Assembly: GCA_005503165.1 (NCBI GenBank)
Contig: SCNT01000001.1
Coordinates: forward strand, 186,001 to 250,000
Length of the DNA: 64,000 nucleotides
Source: Sphingomonadaceae bacterium 3R27E2-A
GTDB lineage: Bacteria; Pseudomonadota; Alphaproteobacteria; Sphingomonadales; Sphingomonadaceae
Direction of reading: 5' to 3'
The position numbers and the translations under genes were made by a program. Numbering within the stretch: the stretch's first letter is position 1; the number at the start of each line of letters is the position of its first letter. Shown here piece after piece: positions 1-8,160 of this stretch. Below the pieces are notes generated by a model. It was not told the DNA's origin. It did no database searches and was given only the letters and a program-made list of their open reading frames with translations.

Positions 1-739
1 CGGTGGGGAGCGCCTTCGCATCGAGCCCGACCGCCTCGATCGATTGCCGCATCCAGTGCGCGGGCACGCCGTTCATCGCCGCCGAGGCGACGATGTCGTC
101 GGCATTGACCGCCGGGATCATCGACCGATGCCCCTCGACTACGCCGCTTTCGGGCGTGGCGATAAAGCGTGTGCCCATGCAGGCGATGTCGCCGCCGAGC
201 GCGAGCGACGCCGCAATGCCATGCGCATCGGCGATGCCGCCCGCGACGATCAGCAAGCCGTCGAATATCCGCCGCACCGCGGGAACGAAGGCCATCGGCG
301 TCAGGAAGCCCGTATGTCCGCCCGCGCCCGCGCAGGTCAGCATCAGCCCGTCGGCGCCCGCCGCGATCGCCTTTTCGGCGTGCTTCATCGTGGTGACGTC
401 GTGGACGACGCGCCCGCCCCAGCCATGGACGCGCTCGACCAGCGCCGAAGGATCGCCGAGACTGGAGAGGACGAGCGGGACGCGATAGCGTTCGAGCAGC
501 GCGAGCCGCTCGGCCCCCGCGGGGTCGCTGCCCCAGCGCGCGGGCATGTTGACGATCGGCGGCGCCCCGCCCGTGTCGGCGAGCGCCGTCAGATAATGTT
601 CGAAGAGCTCGAAGGGCGTGATCGTCCCGCCCTGCCAGCCGCCAATCACCCCGGCGCGGCAGCAGGCCGTCGCGAGCGGCACCGACGAGGCAAAGCTCAT
701 CGGAGCGCACATCAGGGGAAGCGCGAGCCCGTCGAACAT
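1..739 (-). CDS. Nitronate monooxygenase-like flavoprotein (3' end beyond window)
   Basis: The reverse strand is open from an ATG at 739 to the left edge, giving 246 codons with no stop. The product matches the 2-nitropropane dioxygenase/nitronate monooxygenase family, FMN-dependent TIM barrels that oxidise nitronates or act as enoyl-type reductases. Visible marks are the N-terminal MCAPM segment, a CAGAGGHTG loop near residue 140 and the phosphate-binding GGIAD followed by ACMGTRF. The family is usually somewhat over 300 residues, so roughly the last quarter is missing. It begins 5 bp after the stop of the DUF7065-like gene and is the last visible gene of the operon that starts at 5445. A role in acyl-CoA metabolism is inferred from that position only. 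Confidence 0.85.
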   Translation of the reverse strand, partial: MFDGLALPLMCAPMSFASSVPLATACCRAGVIGGWQGGTITPFELFEHYLTALADTGGAPPIVNMPARWGSDPAGAERLALLERYRVPLVLSSLGDPSALVERVHGWGGRVVHDVTTMKHAEKAIAAGADGLMLTCAGAGGHTGFLTPMAFVPAVRRIFDGLLIVAGGIADAHGIAASLALGGDIACMGTRFIATPESGVVEGHRSMIPAVNADDIVASAAMNGVPAHWMRQSIEAVGLDAKALPT

Positions 740-744
740 CGCGG

Positions 745-1803
745 TCAGGCGGTCGCCTTCAGCGCGTCGAGCACACGGACAAAATGGACGGGGTTCCACA
801 CATCCTGATCCTCGCCCCAACCGATGCCGCCGTCAATGTCCCAGCGCATCAGCTGGTTCACGCCGTAACCCGCCTCGCTCATCGTGCTGACCACAAAGCC
901 TTCGCTCTTCATCTCGCGGCCCTGCTCATCGACCAGCTCAACCTGCATATGCGTGCTCCAGCCGGTCTTCGGGCTGCGAAACACGCGCATCCGCGACCTG
1001 GCGGAGTCGAGGCTGCCGAAACTGCCATCGCGGCGGATCCAGCCGGCGTTCATCGGCGACCAGCCGTCGGCATCGCCGTCCTGCACGCGCGCGAAGCCGA
1101 GGAAGCCCGTGCCGTCGCGGCGGTGGCCGAAGATATACTGGATGCGCCCGCGGCCGCGCTCGCGCTCGATCTCGCGCCAGCGCGCGCCGCCGCGATGCTT
1201 CACGCGCTCCATATCGCTGGCATAGACTTTGGGGCTCGCCGCGTAAGGACCGCCGCGCGGCCCCCAGGTGCGGTCGCGCACGCCGATGCCGTCAATGCGG
1301 ATATTCTCGCCGCGCAGCGTCATCCAGCCCTCGACATGGCCGAGCTGGTCGTAATGCGGCGTCGCCATGAAGGGCGGTTTGCCCGGCGGAAAGCGGTGCG
1401 GTTCGTGGAGGCCCGTGTGGGTGAAATCGAGCGCGAAACCGCGCGACGGATCCTCGTACCGGAGGTGATATTTCATGCCCGGCTCGAGCATCTTGAGGCT
1501 GTAGCCGCCGCCGTTCCTGTCGCCGGGGAAGGTGATGTCGGTGAGATCGGGGGCGTCGGGCATCGGCGCTTCCTCGACCTTGCGGTAATAGGCCATGCGC
1601 GCCGGGTCATAGCCTTCGTCGTCCCAGGCGAAGATGCGCCAGGTCACCGTCTTGCGGTTGGGGTAATAGGGCGCGTGGATCCAGCAGCCGATCTTGCGTT
1701 CGGGGATGTTGAACGACCACCAGTTGGTCTCGGTCTCATAGGGATCGTCGGAGAGCTGGTGGTAGCGGTCGTCATCGGGCTTGAACGCCAGATCGTGGGT
1801 CAT
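745..1803 (-). CDS. DUF7065/DUF7064-like protein of unknown function
   Basis: This 352-residue protein has no signal peptide or membrane segment. It is rich in Trp, Tyr and Gly and reads as a mostly beta protein (WWSFNIPERKIG near residue 28, RDRTWGPRGG near 175). I associate this pattern with the DUF7065/DUF7064 pair, distantly like lipocalin-type AttH/CrtC proteins, but this assignment is from memory. Its ATG overlaps the stop of the WS/DGAT gene by 4 bp (ATGA), so translation is probably coupled. Such proteins often sit beside acyl-CoA dehydrogenases in sphingomonads and mycobacteria, which suggests handling of a hydrophobic acyl or terpenoid substrate. No catalytic residues can be named. 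Confidence 0.75.
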   Translation of the reverse strand: MTHDLAFKPDDDRYHQLSDDPYETETNWWSFNIPERKIGCWIHAPYYPNRKTVTWRIFAWDDEGYDPARMAYYRKVEEAPMPDAPDLTDITFPGDRNGGGYSLKMLEPGMKYHLRYEDPSRGFALDFTHTGLHEPHRFPPGKPPFMATPHYDQLGHVEGWMTLRGENIRIDGIGVRDRTWGPRGGPYAASPKVYASDMERVKHRGGARWREIERERGRGRIQYIFGHRRDGTGFLGFARVQDGDADGWSPMNAGWIRRDGSFGSLDSARSRMRVFRSPKTGWSTHMQVELVDEQGREMKSEGFVVSTMSEAGYGVNQLMRWDIDGGIGWGEDQDVWNPVHFVRVLDALKATA

Positions 1804-3170
1804 GCGATAGTCTCCAGTTCGTCGAGCGCGGCGGTGAACAGCGCCGCGATGCGGCCGACGTCGGGCACTTTCCCGGCATCGGCGATCACACCCATGTCGA
1901 GATTGGCGCCGCTGCGCCGCGAGGTGATGTTGAGGAAGCGGCCCGAGCCGATGATCGGCACGGGGTAATTGTGGCGCTGGGCGAAACCCGCATAGCTGCG
2001 CGGTTCGGCGGGACCGGGCACGTTCGAGAGGGTGAGATTGCCGGGGATCAGGCGCTTGCCGCCGGCCAGACGATCGGCAAAAGCGGCGCGGCGGTCGCGC
2101 GCGCCATAAGGCTTTTCGGCGGCATCGAGCAGGGCCTCGTCGTGCCGCGTACGGCGCATTTCGGCCGCCATCGACGCCTGGATCGCGCGCAGCCGCTCGA
2201 CGGGATCGGCGAGATGCGTCGCGATATGCGGGTGGAGCGCGACGATGCGGTTGCCGAAATCGCCATGCTCGGGGCGGCGGTACGAGCGCGCCGAATTGAT
2301 CACCAGCGGCGGGTCGGGAAGATCGCCGGTCTCGCGCAGATAGGTGCGCAATGCGGTGCTGGCGAGGGTCAGGAAGATGTCGTTGATCGTCGCGTTGAGC
2401 GCCTTGCCCACCGCCTTGACGCGCGCGAGCGGCAGGCTGATCGTGGCATAGCGGCGCTCGGCCGAGGTCGGACCCGAGAGCGCGAATTCGGGCGTCGGTG
2501 CGCGGTCGCCCTTATGGGTTTCGAGCGCGGCTAGCGCTTCCTTGCGCCGAGCCGACTGAGCGGCGCGCAGGTCTGCCTCGGCCGCGAAGCGCGCATCGGC
2601 CTTTTCGCGCCATTTCCCGGGCTCGGGCAGCCGCGCGTCGGCGAAGCGCGCGGTTGCGGGCGGCGCGGCGTCGCTCAGCAGGCCGAGCACGGTCTGGAAC
2701 CCGATGCCGTCGGCGACGCTGTGGTGCATCTTGAGATACAAGGCGCTGCCGCCGTCGCCGAGCCGCTCGAAGACATGCACCGCAAAGGGCGGCCCCGACA
2801 GGTCGAGGCGGCGCATGTTTAGCTTCGCTACCGCCGCGTAGAGATCGGACGCGCTCCAGGCGCCCTGGTGGGGCTCGACCGCGATCAGGCTTTCGAGATC
2901 GGCATGGGCTATATCGGCCCAGACGTCGCTGTCATAGCCGTCGGGCGCCTCGTGCAGCCGCACGAGCAACGGCGTGGCGGGGAGCCGGTCGGCGAACTGG
3001 CGGCGGAGCGCGGCGGCGAGTTCGCCCTGCCGGTCCTCGGGCACGTCGAGCAGGATCAGCGCGCCGACGTGCATCGGCGACGCGTCGGTCTCGGACAGGA
3101 GCATGAAATGATCGTCGGGGCGCAGGCGGCGGACGCCCGGCGCGAGCCGCAACGGATCGGATGCACTCAC
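1800..3170 (-). CDS. WS/DGAT family O-acyltransferase
   Basis: The 456-residue product belongs to the wax ester synthase/diacylglycerol acyltransferase family, which transfers an acyl group from acyl-CoA to an alcohol or diacylglycerol. The catalytic HHxxxDG motif is intact as HHSVADG at residues 149-155. The C-terminal part has the family-typical segments around NATINDIFL and SNVPGP. The length fits the bacterial family. It starts 3 bp after the small acyl-CoA dehydrogenase gene and overlaps the next gene by 4 bp, so it is inside the operon led by the dehydrogenase pair. Storage-lipid synthesis is the classic role. Inside a catabolic operon it could instead esterify or detoxify an intermediate; that is inference. 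Confidence 0.9.
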   Translation of the reverse strand: MSASDPLRLAPGVRRLRPDDHFMLLSETDASPMHVGALILLDVPEDRQGELAAALRRQFADRLPATPLLVRLHEAPDGYDSDVWADIAHADLESLIAVEPHQGAWSASDLYAAVAKLNMRRLDLSGPPFAVHVFERLGDGGSALYLKMHHSVADGIGFQTVLGLLSDAAPPATARFADARLPEPGKWREKADARFAAEADLRAAQSARRKEALAALETHKGDRAPTPEFALSGPTSAERRYATISLPLARVKAVGKALNATINDIFLTLASTALRTYLRETGDLPDPPLVINSARSYRRPEHGDFGNRIVALHPHIATHLADPVERLRAIQASMAAEMRRTRHDEALLDAAEKPYGARDRRAAFADRLAGGKRLIPGNLTLSNVPGPAEPRSYAGFAQRHNYPVPIIGSGRFLNITSRRSGANLDMGVIADAGKVPDVGRIAALFTAALDELETIA

Positions 3171-3173
3171 GCT

Positions 3174-4232
3174 CTACCAGCCCGCAATCGTCGCGGCGCG
3201 CGTGCGATGCTCGGCGGGGCTGCCGAGCCAGGCGCGGTCGGCCATCGCGCGGCGGAACCAGTAATTGAGCCCATATTCCCAAGTATAGCCGATACCGCCG
3301 TGGGCGGCGACTGCGGCGCGCGTGGCGTTCACATAGGTGTCGCACAGATGCGCCTTCGCCATCGCGGCGGCGCGGGGGGCATCGGGGAGCGCGGCGTCCC
3401 AGGCATAGGCGGCGTACCAGACGAGCGCGCGCGCGGGTTCGACGGCGAGCGCCATATGCGCAAGCTGGTGCTTGAGCGCCTGGAAGCGCCCGATCGGCTG
3501 GCCGAACTGCTCGCGTTCCTTGGCGTAGGCGACGCTCATGTCGGTGACCTTCTGCGCGCCCCCGAGCGCGTCGGCGGCGACGAGAACGAGCGCGGCGTCG
3601 GCGAGGCGCGCGGCCATCGGGTCGGCGGCGGTGAAGAGGGTTTCGCCGGCATCTTCGGGGATGGCGACCTTCGACATCGGGCGGGTGCGGTCGGCGGCTT
3701 TCACCGCTTCGATGGCCGCTTCGGCGGCGGGAACGAGGCGGACGCCCTTTGCGCGGTCGACGATCAGGAACAGGTCGGCCGCGCGCGCCGACGGGGCATA
3801 TTCGCTGTCGCCATGAAGCAGCGTGGCGACGACTTCGCCGCTTATCAGCGCATCGAGAAGAGGCTGTTCCCCGGCGAAAGCCGGGGCCCATGAGGCGTTC
3901 GCGGCTGGGCCCTCCGGGCCCCGGCTTTCGCCGGAGAACGGATTATGCACAGCCACCGCCGCTACCGCCAGCAATTGCCCGATCAGCGGCCCTGCCGCCG
4001 CGGCTTCGCCCGCGACCTCGCAGACCAGCGCGGCGTCGAGGAGGCCCATGCCGCTGTCCGGCGCGAGCATGCCGCCGAGACCGAGCGCCATCAGCGCGTC
4101 CCAACTGGTGCGATCGAAATCTTCGTCGCCATCGGCAAAGGCGTGGACGCGCTCGATCGGCCAGCTGTCGGCCAGCGTGCCGCGCACCGCGTCCTGGATC
4201 GCCTTCTGCTCTTCGGTCAGGTGGAAATGCAC
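3174..4232 (-). CDS. Acyl-CoA dehydrogenase, small-subunit type, with in-frame repeat insertion
   Basis: This 352-residue acyl-CoA dehydrogenase-fold protein is of the shorter type that pairs with a longer partner. The C-terminal domain shows REQFGQPIGRFQALKH and the GGIGYTWE motif that replaces the usual YEG segment. Residues about 98-122 (from NPFSGESRGPE to APAFAGE) are not dehydrogenase sequence. They are the translation of a palindromic repeat at 3866-3939, inserted in frame into a loop before the helix starting LLDALISGE. The reading frame stays open through the insert, so the gene may still be functional. It lies 1 bp after the large dehydrogenase gene, and the two probably form a heteromeric FAD enzyme oxidising an acyl-CoA at the alpha-beta bond. 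Confidence 0.9.
   Translation of the reverse strand: MHFHLTEEQKAIQDAVRGTLADSWPIERVHAFADGDEDFDRTSWDALMALGLGGMLAPDSGMGLLDAALVCEVAGEAAAAGPLIGQLLAVAAVAVHNPFSGESRGPEGPAANASWAPAFAGEQPLLDALISGEVVATLLHGDSEYAPSARAADLFLIVDRAKGVRLVPAAEAAIEAVKAADRTRPMSKVAIPEDAGETLFTAADPMAARLADAALVLVAADALGGAQKVTDMSVAYAKEREQFGQPIGRFQALKHQLAHMALAVEPARALVWYAAYAWDAALPDAPRAAAMAKAHLCDTYVNATRAAVAAHGGIGYTWEYGLNYWFRRAMADRAWLGSPAEHRTRAATIAGW
3866..3939. repeat. Palindromic repeat family A, copy 1 (inside a gene)
   Basis: Two inverted arms, CCCCGGCGAAAGCCGGGGCC on the left and its near complement on the right, flank about 26 bp of variable sequence. The same arms occur at 54040-54101 and 55900-55983, both outside genes. This copy lies within the small acyl-CoA dehydrogenase gene and is read through in frame, as GESRGPE and APAFAGE on the coding strand. 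Confidence 0.9.
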
Positions 4233-4233
4233 G

Positions 4234-5445
4234 TCAGCGCTCCCCGCTCATCGCGAGGTCGCGCGGTAGGCCGAGGCCGCGTTCGCCGATGATGTTGCGC
4301 TGGATGTTCGACGCGCCGCCGGCGATCGAATTGCCGAGGCTGCCCATGATCTGGTCGAGCCATTTCTCGGGCCCGCGCGGTCCGCGATTGCCGCGCCCGC
4401 CCGCACCGGCGGGCTCAATAAACGCGTGCTCGCCGATCAGTTCCTGCGCCAGCAAAGCCATCTCGTGCCCGATTTCGGTGAGCAGCAATTTCATCATCAG
4501 CGCGACGGGGCCGGGGTCCTCACCCGCGGCGGCGCAGCTGAAGATGCGGTAGCTCGAATAACGGTGCGCGAGGACCGCGCCCTCGATCTGCGCGAGCTTG
4601 TCGCGGACGATCGGGTCGCCGATGCGCCCGACCTCCTCGGCGAGGTCGACCAGCTTGGCGAATTGCTTGCCCAGCCCGTCGGCGCCGCCGATGCTCGCGC
4701 GTTCGTGCTTGAGCGTCGTGCGGCTGACGTACCAACCCTGCCCGCGATCGCCGACCTGCCAACTTACCGGGGTTTCGGCGTTGTCGAAGAAGAATTCGCA
4801 GAAGGTGTGATCGCCCTCCTCGCCGGTCATCTGGCGGATCGGGCGGCGGGTGACGCCGGGCTGGTCGAGGTCGATGAGCAGATAGGTGATGCCGTCGTGC
4901 TTGGGCGCGTCGGGTTCAGTGCGCACAAGCATGAACATGTGCGTCGATTGCATGCCCTGCGAGGTCCAGATCTTCTGGCCGTTGATGATCCACTTGGTGC
5001 CGTCGGCCGAGAGTTCGCCTTTGGTGCGCACGCTCGCGAGGTCGCTGCCCGAGCCGGGCTCGCTATAGCCCTGCCCCCAGATATAGTCGCCCTCCACCGT
5101 CTTGCGGATGAAAAGCTCCTTCTGCTCTTCGGTGCCCTTTTCGAGCAGGGTCGGCACGGTCATGTTCATGCCGTTGCCGCCGACCTCCATCGGGGCGCGG
5201 GCACGCTGAAATTCCTCGCGGATCACCTGCGCCTTGATGACGTCGACCGGTTGCTCCGAGCCCCCGTAGCGCTTCGGGATCGTGCGATAGAGATAGCCCT
5301 CGCCGGTCGCGAGCGCGCGGAAGGTGCGGACGAAGGCCTTGAGGTCGGCGCCGCGCAGGTCCGACGGCGGGGGCCAGTGCAGCGACAGGAAGGCGCTGAC
5401 TTCCGCGCGAAAGGCTTCGGCGGCCGCGCCATAGCTCAGGTCCAT
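4234..5445 (-). CDS. Acyl-CoA dehydrogenase, large-subunit type
   Basis: The 403-residue protein has the three-domain acyl-CoA dehydrogenase layout: an N-terminal helical domain, a middle beta domain with YSEPGSGSDLAS near residue 130 and NGQKIWTS, and a C-terminal helical domain ending IQRNIIGERGLGLPRD. The position that is YEG in medium-chain enzymes reads AGG here, as in the larger partners of heteromeric dehydrogenases. Its gene is first in the leftward operon, 1 bp before the small-subunit gene, and a palindrome-bearing promoter lies just upstream. It probably introduces a double bond into a bulky or branched acyl-CoA, passing electrons to ETF. The substrate cannot be read from sequence. 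Confidence 0.92.
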   Translation of the reverse strand: MDLSYGAAAEAFRAEVSAFLSLHWPPPSDLRGADLKAFVRTFRALATGEGYLYRTIPKRYGGSEQPVDVIKAQVIREEFQRARAPMEVGGNGMNMTVPTLLEKGTEEQKELFIRKTVEGDYIWGQGYSEPGSGSDLASVRTKGELSADGTKWIINGQKIWTSQGMQSTHMFMLVRTEPDAPKHDGITYLLIDLDQPGVTRRPIRQMTGEEGDHTFCEFFFDNAETPVSWQVGDRGQGWYVSRTTLKHERASIGGADGLGKQFAKLVDLAEEVGRIGDPIVRDKLAQIEGAVLAHRYSSYRIFSCAAAGEDPGPVALMMKLLLTEIGHEMALLAQELIGEHAFIEPAGAGGRGNRGPRGPEKWLDQIMGSLGNSIAGGASNIQRNIIGERGLGLPRDLAMSGER

Positions 5446-5472
5446 CGCTCGCTCTCCCTCATCGTCGGCGAA

Positions 5473-5506
5473 TCTATGCTTGAGTTATATAACTACGTCA
5501 ACCATG
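5473..5506. promoter_or_regulatory. Divergent promoter with palindromic operator, site 1
   Basis: The perfect palindrome AGTTATATAACT lies at 5483-5494. It is 38 bp from the leftward start at 5445 and 46 bp from the rightward start at 5541. On the reverse strand TTGACG (5501-5496) and CATAGA (5478-5473) are 17 bp apart and could be -35 and -10 boxes with the palindrome in the spacer, a typical repressor position. Almost the same sequence recurs at 9467 and 13506. Confidence 0.7.
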
Positions 5507-5540
5507 TTGTGTGCCGAAAGAAGCATGATAAGGGGCGCCG

Positions 5541-6332
5541 ATGACCGATACGACCGATCCGATCCCGCATTATTTCGTCGCCGCCGATGGAGGTTTCGAT
5601 CCCAGCGGGCTGTCGCGCAACCCCTGGTTCGCCGATGCCGTCGCGGGCGGGCCGGTTTCGGCGCTGTTCGGGCATGTGATCGAACAGGCGGGGTTCGATC
5701 CGGGGTTCGATATCTGCCGCGTGACGATCGACATCTTGGGGGTGGTGCCGCGTGCTTTGCTTGCGCCGCGTCGCGTGACAGTGCGGCAGGGACGGCAGGC
5801 GCAGCTGCACCGGGTCGAATTGTTCGCGGGGGACAAGATGGTGGCGCAGGCGCATGTGCTGCTCGCGCGCCACCTCGACACGCCGGCGTTCGATCCGCCG
5901 CAGCCGCATCCCGGGCCCGAAGAGGTGGCGGAGGACGAATTCCTGATCGGCGCGAGCATGGCGGGGGCGATCCGGACGCGGCCGATCATGGGGCGCGTGC
6001 GCGAGCCGGGGCGCGGCGTGGCGTGGATGTGCATGAATGGCGAAGTGGTCGCGGGCGTCCCCGCCTCTCCTTTCGTCAAGGCGTGCCTGTTCGCCGATTT
6101 CGGTAACGGCGTCGGCAGCGCGACGCATGCGCACGAGTGGAGCTATGCCAATCTCGACATCTCGATCCAGTTCTTCCGCATGCCGCGCGGGGAATGGTTT
6201 TTGCTCGACGCGCAGACCGAGGGCGCGGGCAATGGGCATGCGGTGGCGCAGAGCCTGTTTGCGGATGAAGGCGGGGTCTATGCCAAGGGGACGCAGACGG
6301 TGTTTGTCGGGCCGGGGCAACCAAGGCCCTAA
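5541..6332 (+). CDS. Acyl-CoA thioesterase, double-hotdog (TesB/TE-II-like)
   Basis: The 263-residue product has the size and pattern of the acyl-CoA thioesterase II-like double-hotdog family, which hydrolyses acyl-CoA to free acid and CoA. The N-terminal half contains the FGHVIEQAG helix region, and the C-terminal half runs from AHEWSYANLDISIQFFR to the WFLLDAQTEGAGNGHA segment typical of the second hotdog, followed by QSLFADEGG. No signal peptide is present, so it should be cytosolic. It is transcribed divergently from the dehydrogenase/WS-DGAT operon across a shared palindromic promoter. It may therefore recycle CoA from slow or dead-end intermediates of that pathway, which is inference. 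Confidence 0.85.
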   Translation: MTDTTDPIPHYFVAADGGFDPSGLSRNPWFADAVAGGPVSALFGHVIEQAGFDPGFDICRVTIDILGVVPRALLAPRRVTVRQGRQAQLHRVELFAGDKMVAQAHVLLARHLDTPAFDPPQPHPGPEEVAEDEFLIGASMAGAIRTRPIMGRVREPGRGVAWMCMNGEVVAGVPASPFVKACLFADFGNGVGSATHAHEWSYANLDISIQFFRMPRGEWFLLDAQTEGAGNGHAVAQSLFADEGGVYAKGTQTVFVGPGQPRP

Positions 6333-6334
6333 CA

Positions 6335-6419
6335 CGTCATTGCGAGGAGCCGAAGGCGACGCGGCAATCCAGAGCAGGCGCAGACCGCTCTGGATTGCTT
6401 CGCTCCGCTCGCAATGACG
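6335..6419. repeat. Palindromic repeat family B, copy 1
   Basis: An 85-bp inverted repeat begins CGTCATTGCGAGGAGCC and ends CGCTCGCAATGACG, with inner arms GCAATCCAGAGC and GCTCTGGATTGC. It fills the gap between two convergent genes and could form a long hairpin that stops transcription from both sides. Related copies are at 43008-43040 and, degraded, at 56600-56637. Confidence 0.85.
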
Positions 6420-6426
6420 AAGTGAA

Positions 6427-7224
6427 TTATTCTCCGGTGAAAACCGGCGCGCGCTTTTCGGTCACTGCCGCCAGCCCCTCGCGGTGATCCTGGCTGCCGA
6501 GCAGGAGCGCCTGGTTGGGCAGGTTCGCCTGCCATTCGGCCTCCATGCTGCTTTCGAGCGCGCGCTGGATCGATTGCTTGACCGTCGCATAGCCGAGCGG
6601 CGCCGAGGCGGCGAGTTCGCGCGCGAGGTCCATGCCGCGCGCCGCGAGATCGTCCTTCGCGACGACCTCGCTCACCAGGCCGATGCTAAGCGCTTCCTCG
6701 GAGCGCACCTGCTTGCCGCGCAGGCACATCTCCATCGCGCGGCCGAGCCCGACGATGCGGGGGAGCAGGAAGGTGCCGCCGAGCGGGGGCATGATGCCGA
6801 GCTTGATCCAGCTTTCCTGGAACATCGCGCTGTCGGCGGCGATGCGGAAGTCGCAGGCCAGCGCAAGTTCGCAGCCGACGGTGACCGCCGCGCCCTGCAC
6901 CAGCGCGAGCGTCGGCTTGGGGCAGCGATAGATGGCGCGCGCGGCGCCCTGGAAATTGGCGTAGACCGTGTCCTTGATCTCGCTTGCGGACATGCCGGTC
7001 AGCCGCTGCAAAAAGGCGAAATCGGCGCCGACCGAGAAATGCTTGCCCTCGGCGGCCAAGAGGATCGCGCGCACGTCGCGCTCGGCCGACAGCGCGGCGA
7101 AGGCGTCGCGGATCTCGCCGAGCATCTCGGGCGAGGAGGCGTTGCCGATGTCGGCGCGCGCGACGACCACCGCCGCGATGCCGGCGTCGTGGCGGTCGAC
7201 GCGGATATGCACGAAATCAGTCAT
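6427..7224 (-). CDS. Enoyl-CoA hydratase/isomerase family protein
   Basis: The 265-residue crotonase-fold protein carries both oxyanion-hole segments, one around GKHFSVGADF and the other around GAAVTVGCELA. One catalytic glutamate position is kept (AMEM, equal to the second Glu of rat crotonase), while the first appears replaced within QESWIKLG. It could hydrate an enoyl-CoA or isomerise a double bond. The start overlaps the end of the next crotonase gene by 8 bp, so the two are co-transcribed, downstream of the MaoC-type dehydratase and one repeat element. The C-terminus ends in the usual KRAPVFTGE tail of this family. Confidence 0.9.
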   Translation of the reverse strand: MTDFVHIRVDRHDAGIAAVVVARADIGNASSPEMLGEIRDAFAALSAERDVRAILLAAEGKHFSVGADFAFLQRLTGMSASEIKDTVYANFQGAARAIYRCPKPTLALVQGAAVTVGCELALACDFRIAADSAMFQESWIKLGIMPPLGGTFLLPRIVGLGRAMEMCLRGKQVRSEEALSIGLVSEVVAKDDLAARGMDLARELAASAPLGYATVKQSIQRALESSMEAEWQANLPNQALLLGSQDHREGLAAVTEKRAPVFTGE

Positions 7225-8011
7225 CGGGATTTTCGGCCTTCTTCTTTTCGCGCCAGATCATCGCGGTCGCACTGGTCGACAGGGTCATGTTGAGCGCCTC
7301 GGCATCGAGCGCCGCCTCGAACGCCCAATCCTCGGCATTGTTGAGGTTCGCCTTCATATAGCGATAGCCCATGCGCGGGCCGTCGGCGAGGCGGCGGGCG
7401 GCCTTCATCGTTTCTTCGCGCAGCGCGTCGTCGTCGAACAGGCGCGTGTAGAGCCCTTTGGCGAGAGCCTCTTCGGCGCTCAGTTTCTCGCCGAGGAAGA
7501 AGAGTTCGCGCGCGACGCCGGTGCCGACGATCTTGGTCCAGAACCAGGTCGATCCGAAATCGCCGCCCGCGCCGATGCGGTCGAAGGCGGCAAGGAAGCT
7601 TGCACTCTTTCCGGCGAAGCGCAGGTCGCACGCGCCCGCGATGCCGATGCCCGCGCCCGCGACGGGGCCGTTGACCATCGCGATCGTCGGCTTGGGCATT
7701 TCGTGGAGCAGGCGCGAGGTTTCCATGAAGGCGCGGAGGCGCACATGGCCCTGTTCGGTGCGACTGCCGACTTGCGGGTTGGCCGGCACGACCGCCTTGT
7801 CGGCGCCGCCTTCCTTGAGGTCCCCCCCGGCGCAAAAGCCGCGGCCCGCGCCGGTGACGACGACGCAGCCCACCGACGCATCGCGCGCCGCATCGGCGCA
7901 GGCATCGGCGAGCGGCGCCATGATCGCGCTGGTCAACGCATTGAGCCGGTCAGGCCGGTTGAGGGTGATGGTGCGGACGCCCGCGGTGTCGTCGATCAGG
8001 ATTTCACTCAT
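7217..8011 (-). CDS. Enoyl-CoA hydratase/isomerase family protein
   Basis: This crotonase-family protein has 264 residues when started at the ATG at 8011, which is preceded by a strong GGGGAGGA ribosome-binding site that is itself part of the adjoining repeat. An open extension upstream only translates the repeat and is rejected. The oxyanion-hole segments are GRGFCAGGDLKEGG and the GPVAGAGIGIAGACD loop. The second catalytic Glu position is kept in ARELFF. It overlaps the following crotonase gene by 8 bp. It likely acts in the same beta-oxidation-type pathway as its neighbours, as hydratase or isomerase; the two cannot be told apart from sequence alone. Confidence 0.9.
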   Translation of the reverse strand: MSEILIDDTAGVRTITLNRPDRLNALTSAIMAPLADACADAARDASVGCVVVTGAGRGFCAGGDLKEGGADKAVVPANPQVGSRTEQGHVRLRAFMETSRLLHEMPKPTIAMVNGPVAGAGIGIAGACDLRFAGKSASFLAAFDRIGAGGDFGSTWFWTKIVGTGVARELFFLGEKLSAEEALAKGLYTRLFDDDALREETMKAARRLADGPRMGYRYMKANLNNAEDWAFEAALDAEALNMTLSTSATAMIWREKKKAENPDD

Positions 8012-8013
8012 AA

Positions 8014-8151
8014 TTCCTCCCCGCTTGCGGGGAGGGGGACCGTTTGCAGAACGGTGGAGGGGGCTATCGGCCTTCGACCGGCGGTGCCCGCACTCCAACC
8101 CCCTCCGTCAGCGCTTTGCGCTGCCACCTCCCCACTAGTGGGGAGGATCGG
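8014..8151. repeat. Structured repeat family D, copy 1
   Basis: A 138-bp element between the crotonase gene and the MaoC-type gene. It starts CCTCCCCGCTTGCGGGGAGG and ends CCTCCCCACTAGTGGGGAGG. Inside are hairpins at 8039-8055 (ACCGTT/AACGGT) and 8109-8123 (CAGCGC/GCGCTG). Other copies are at 24665, 27650 and 41222. Stem sequences differ between copies while pairing is kept. Confidence 0.85.
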
Positions 8152-8160
8152 GCTGTGTGC

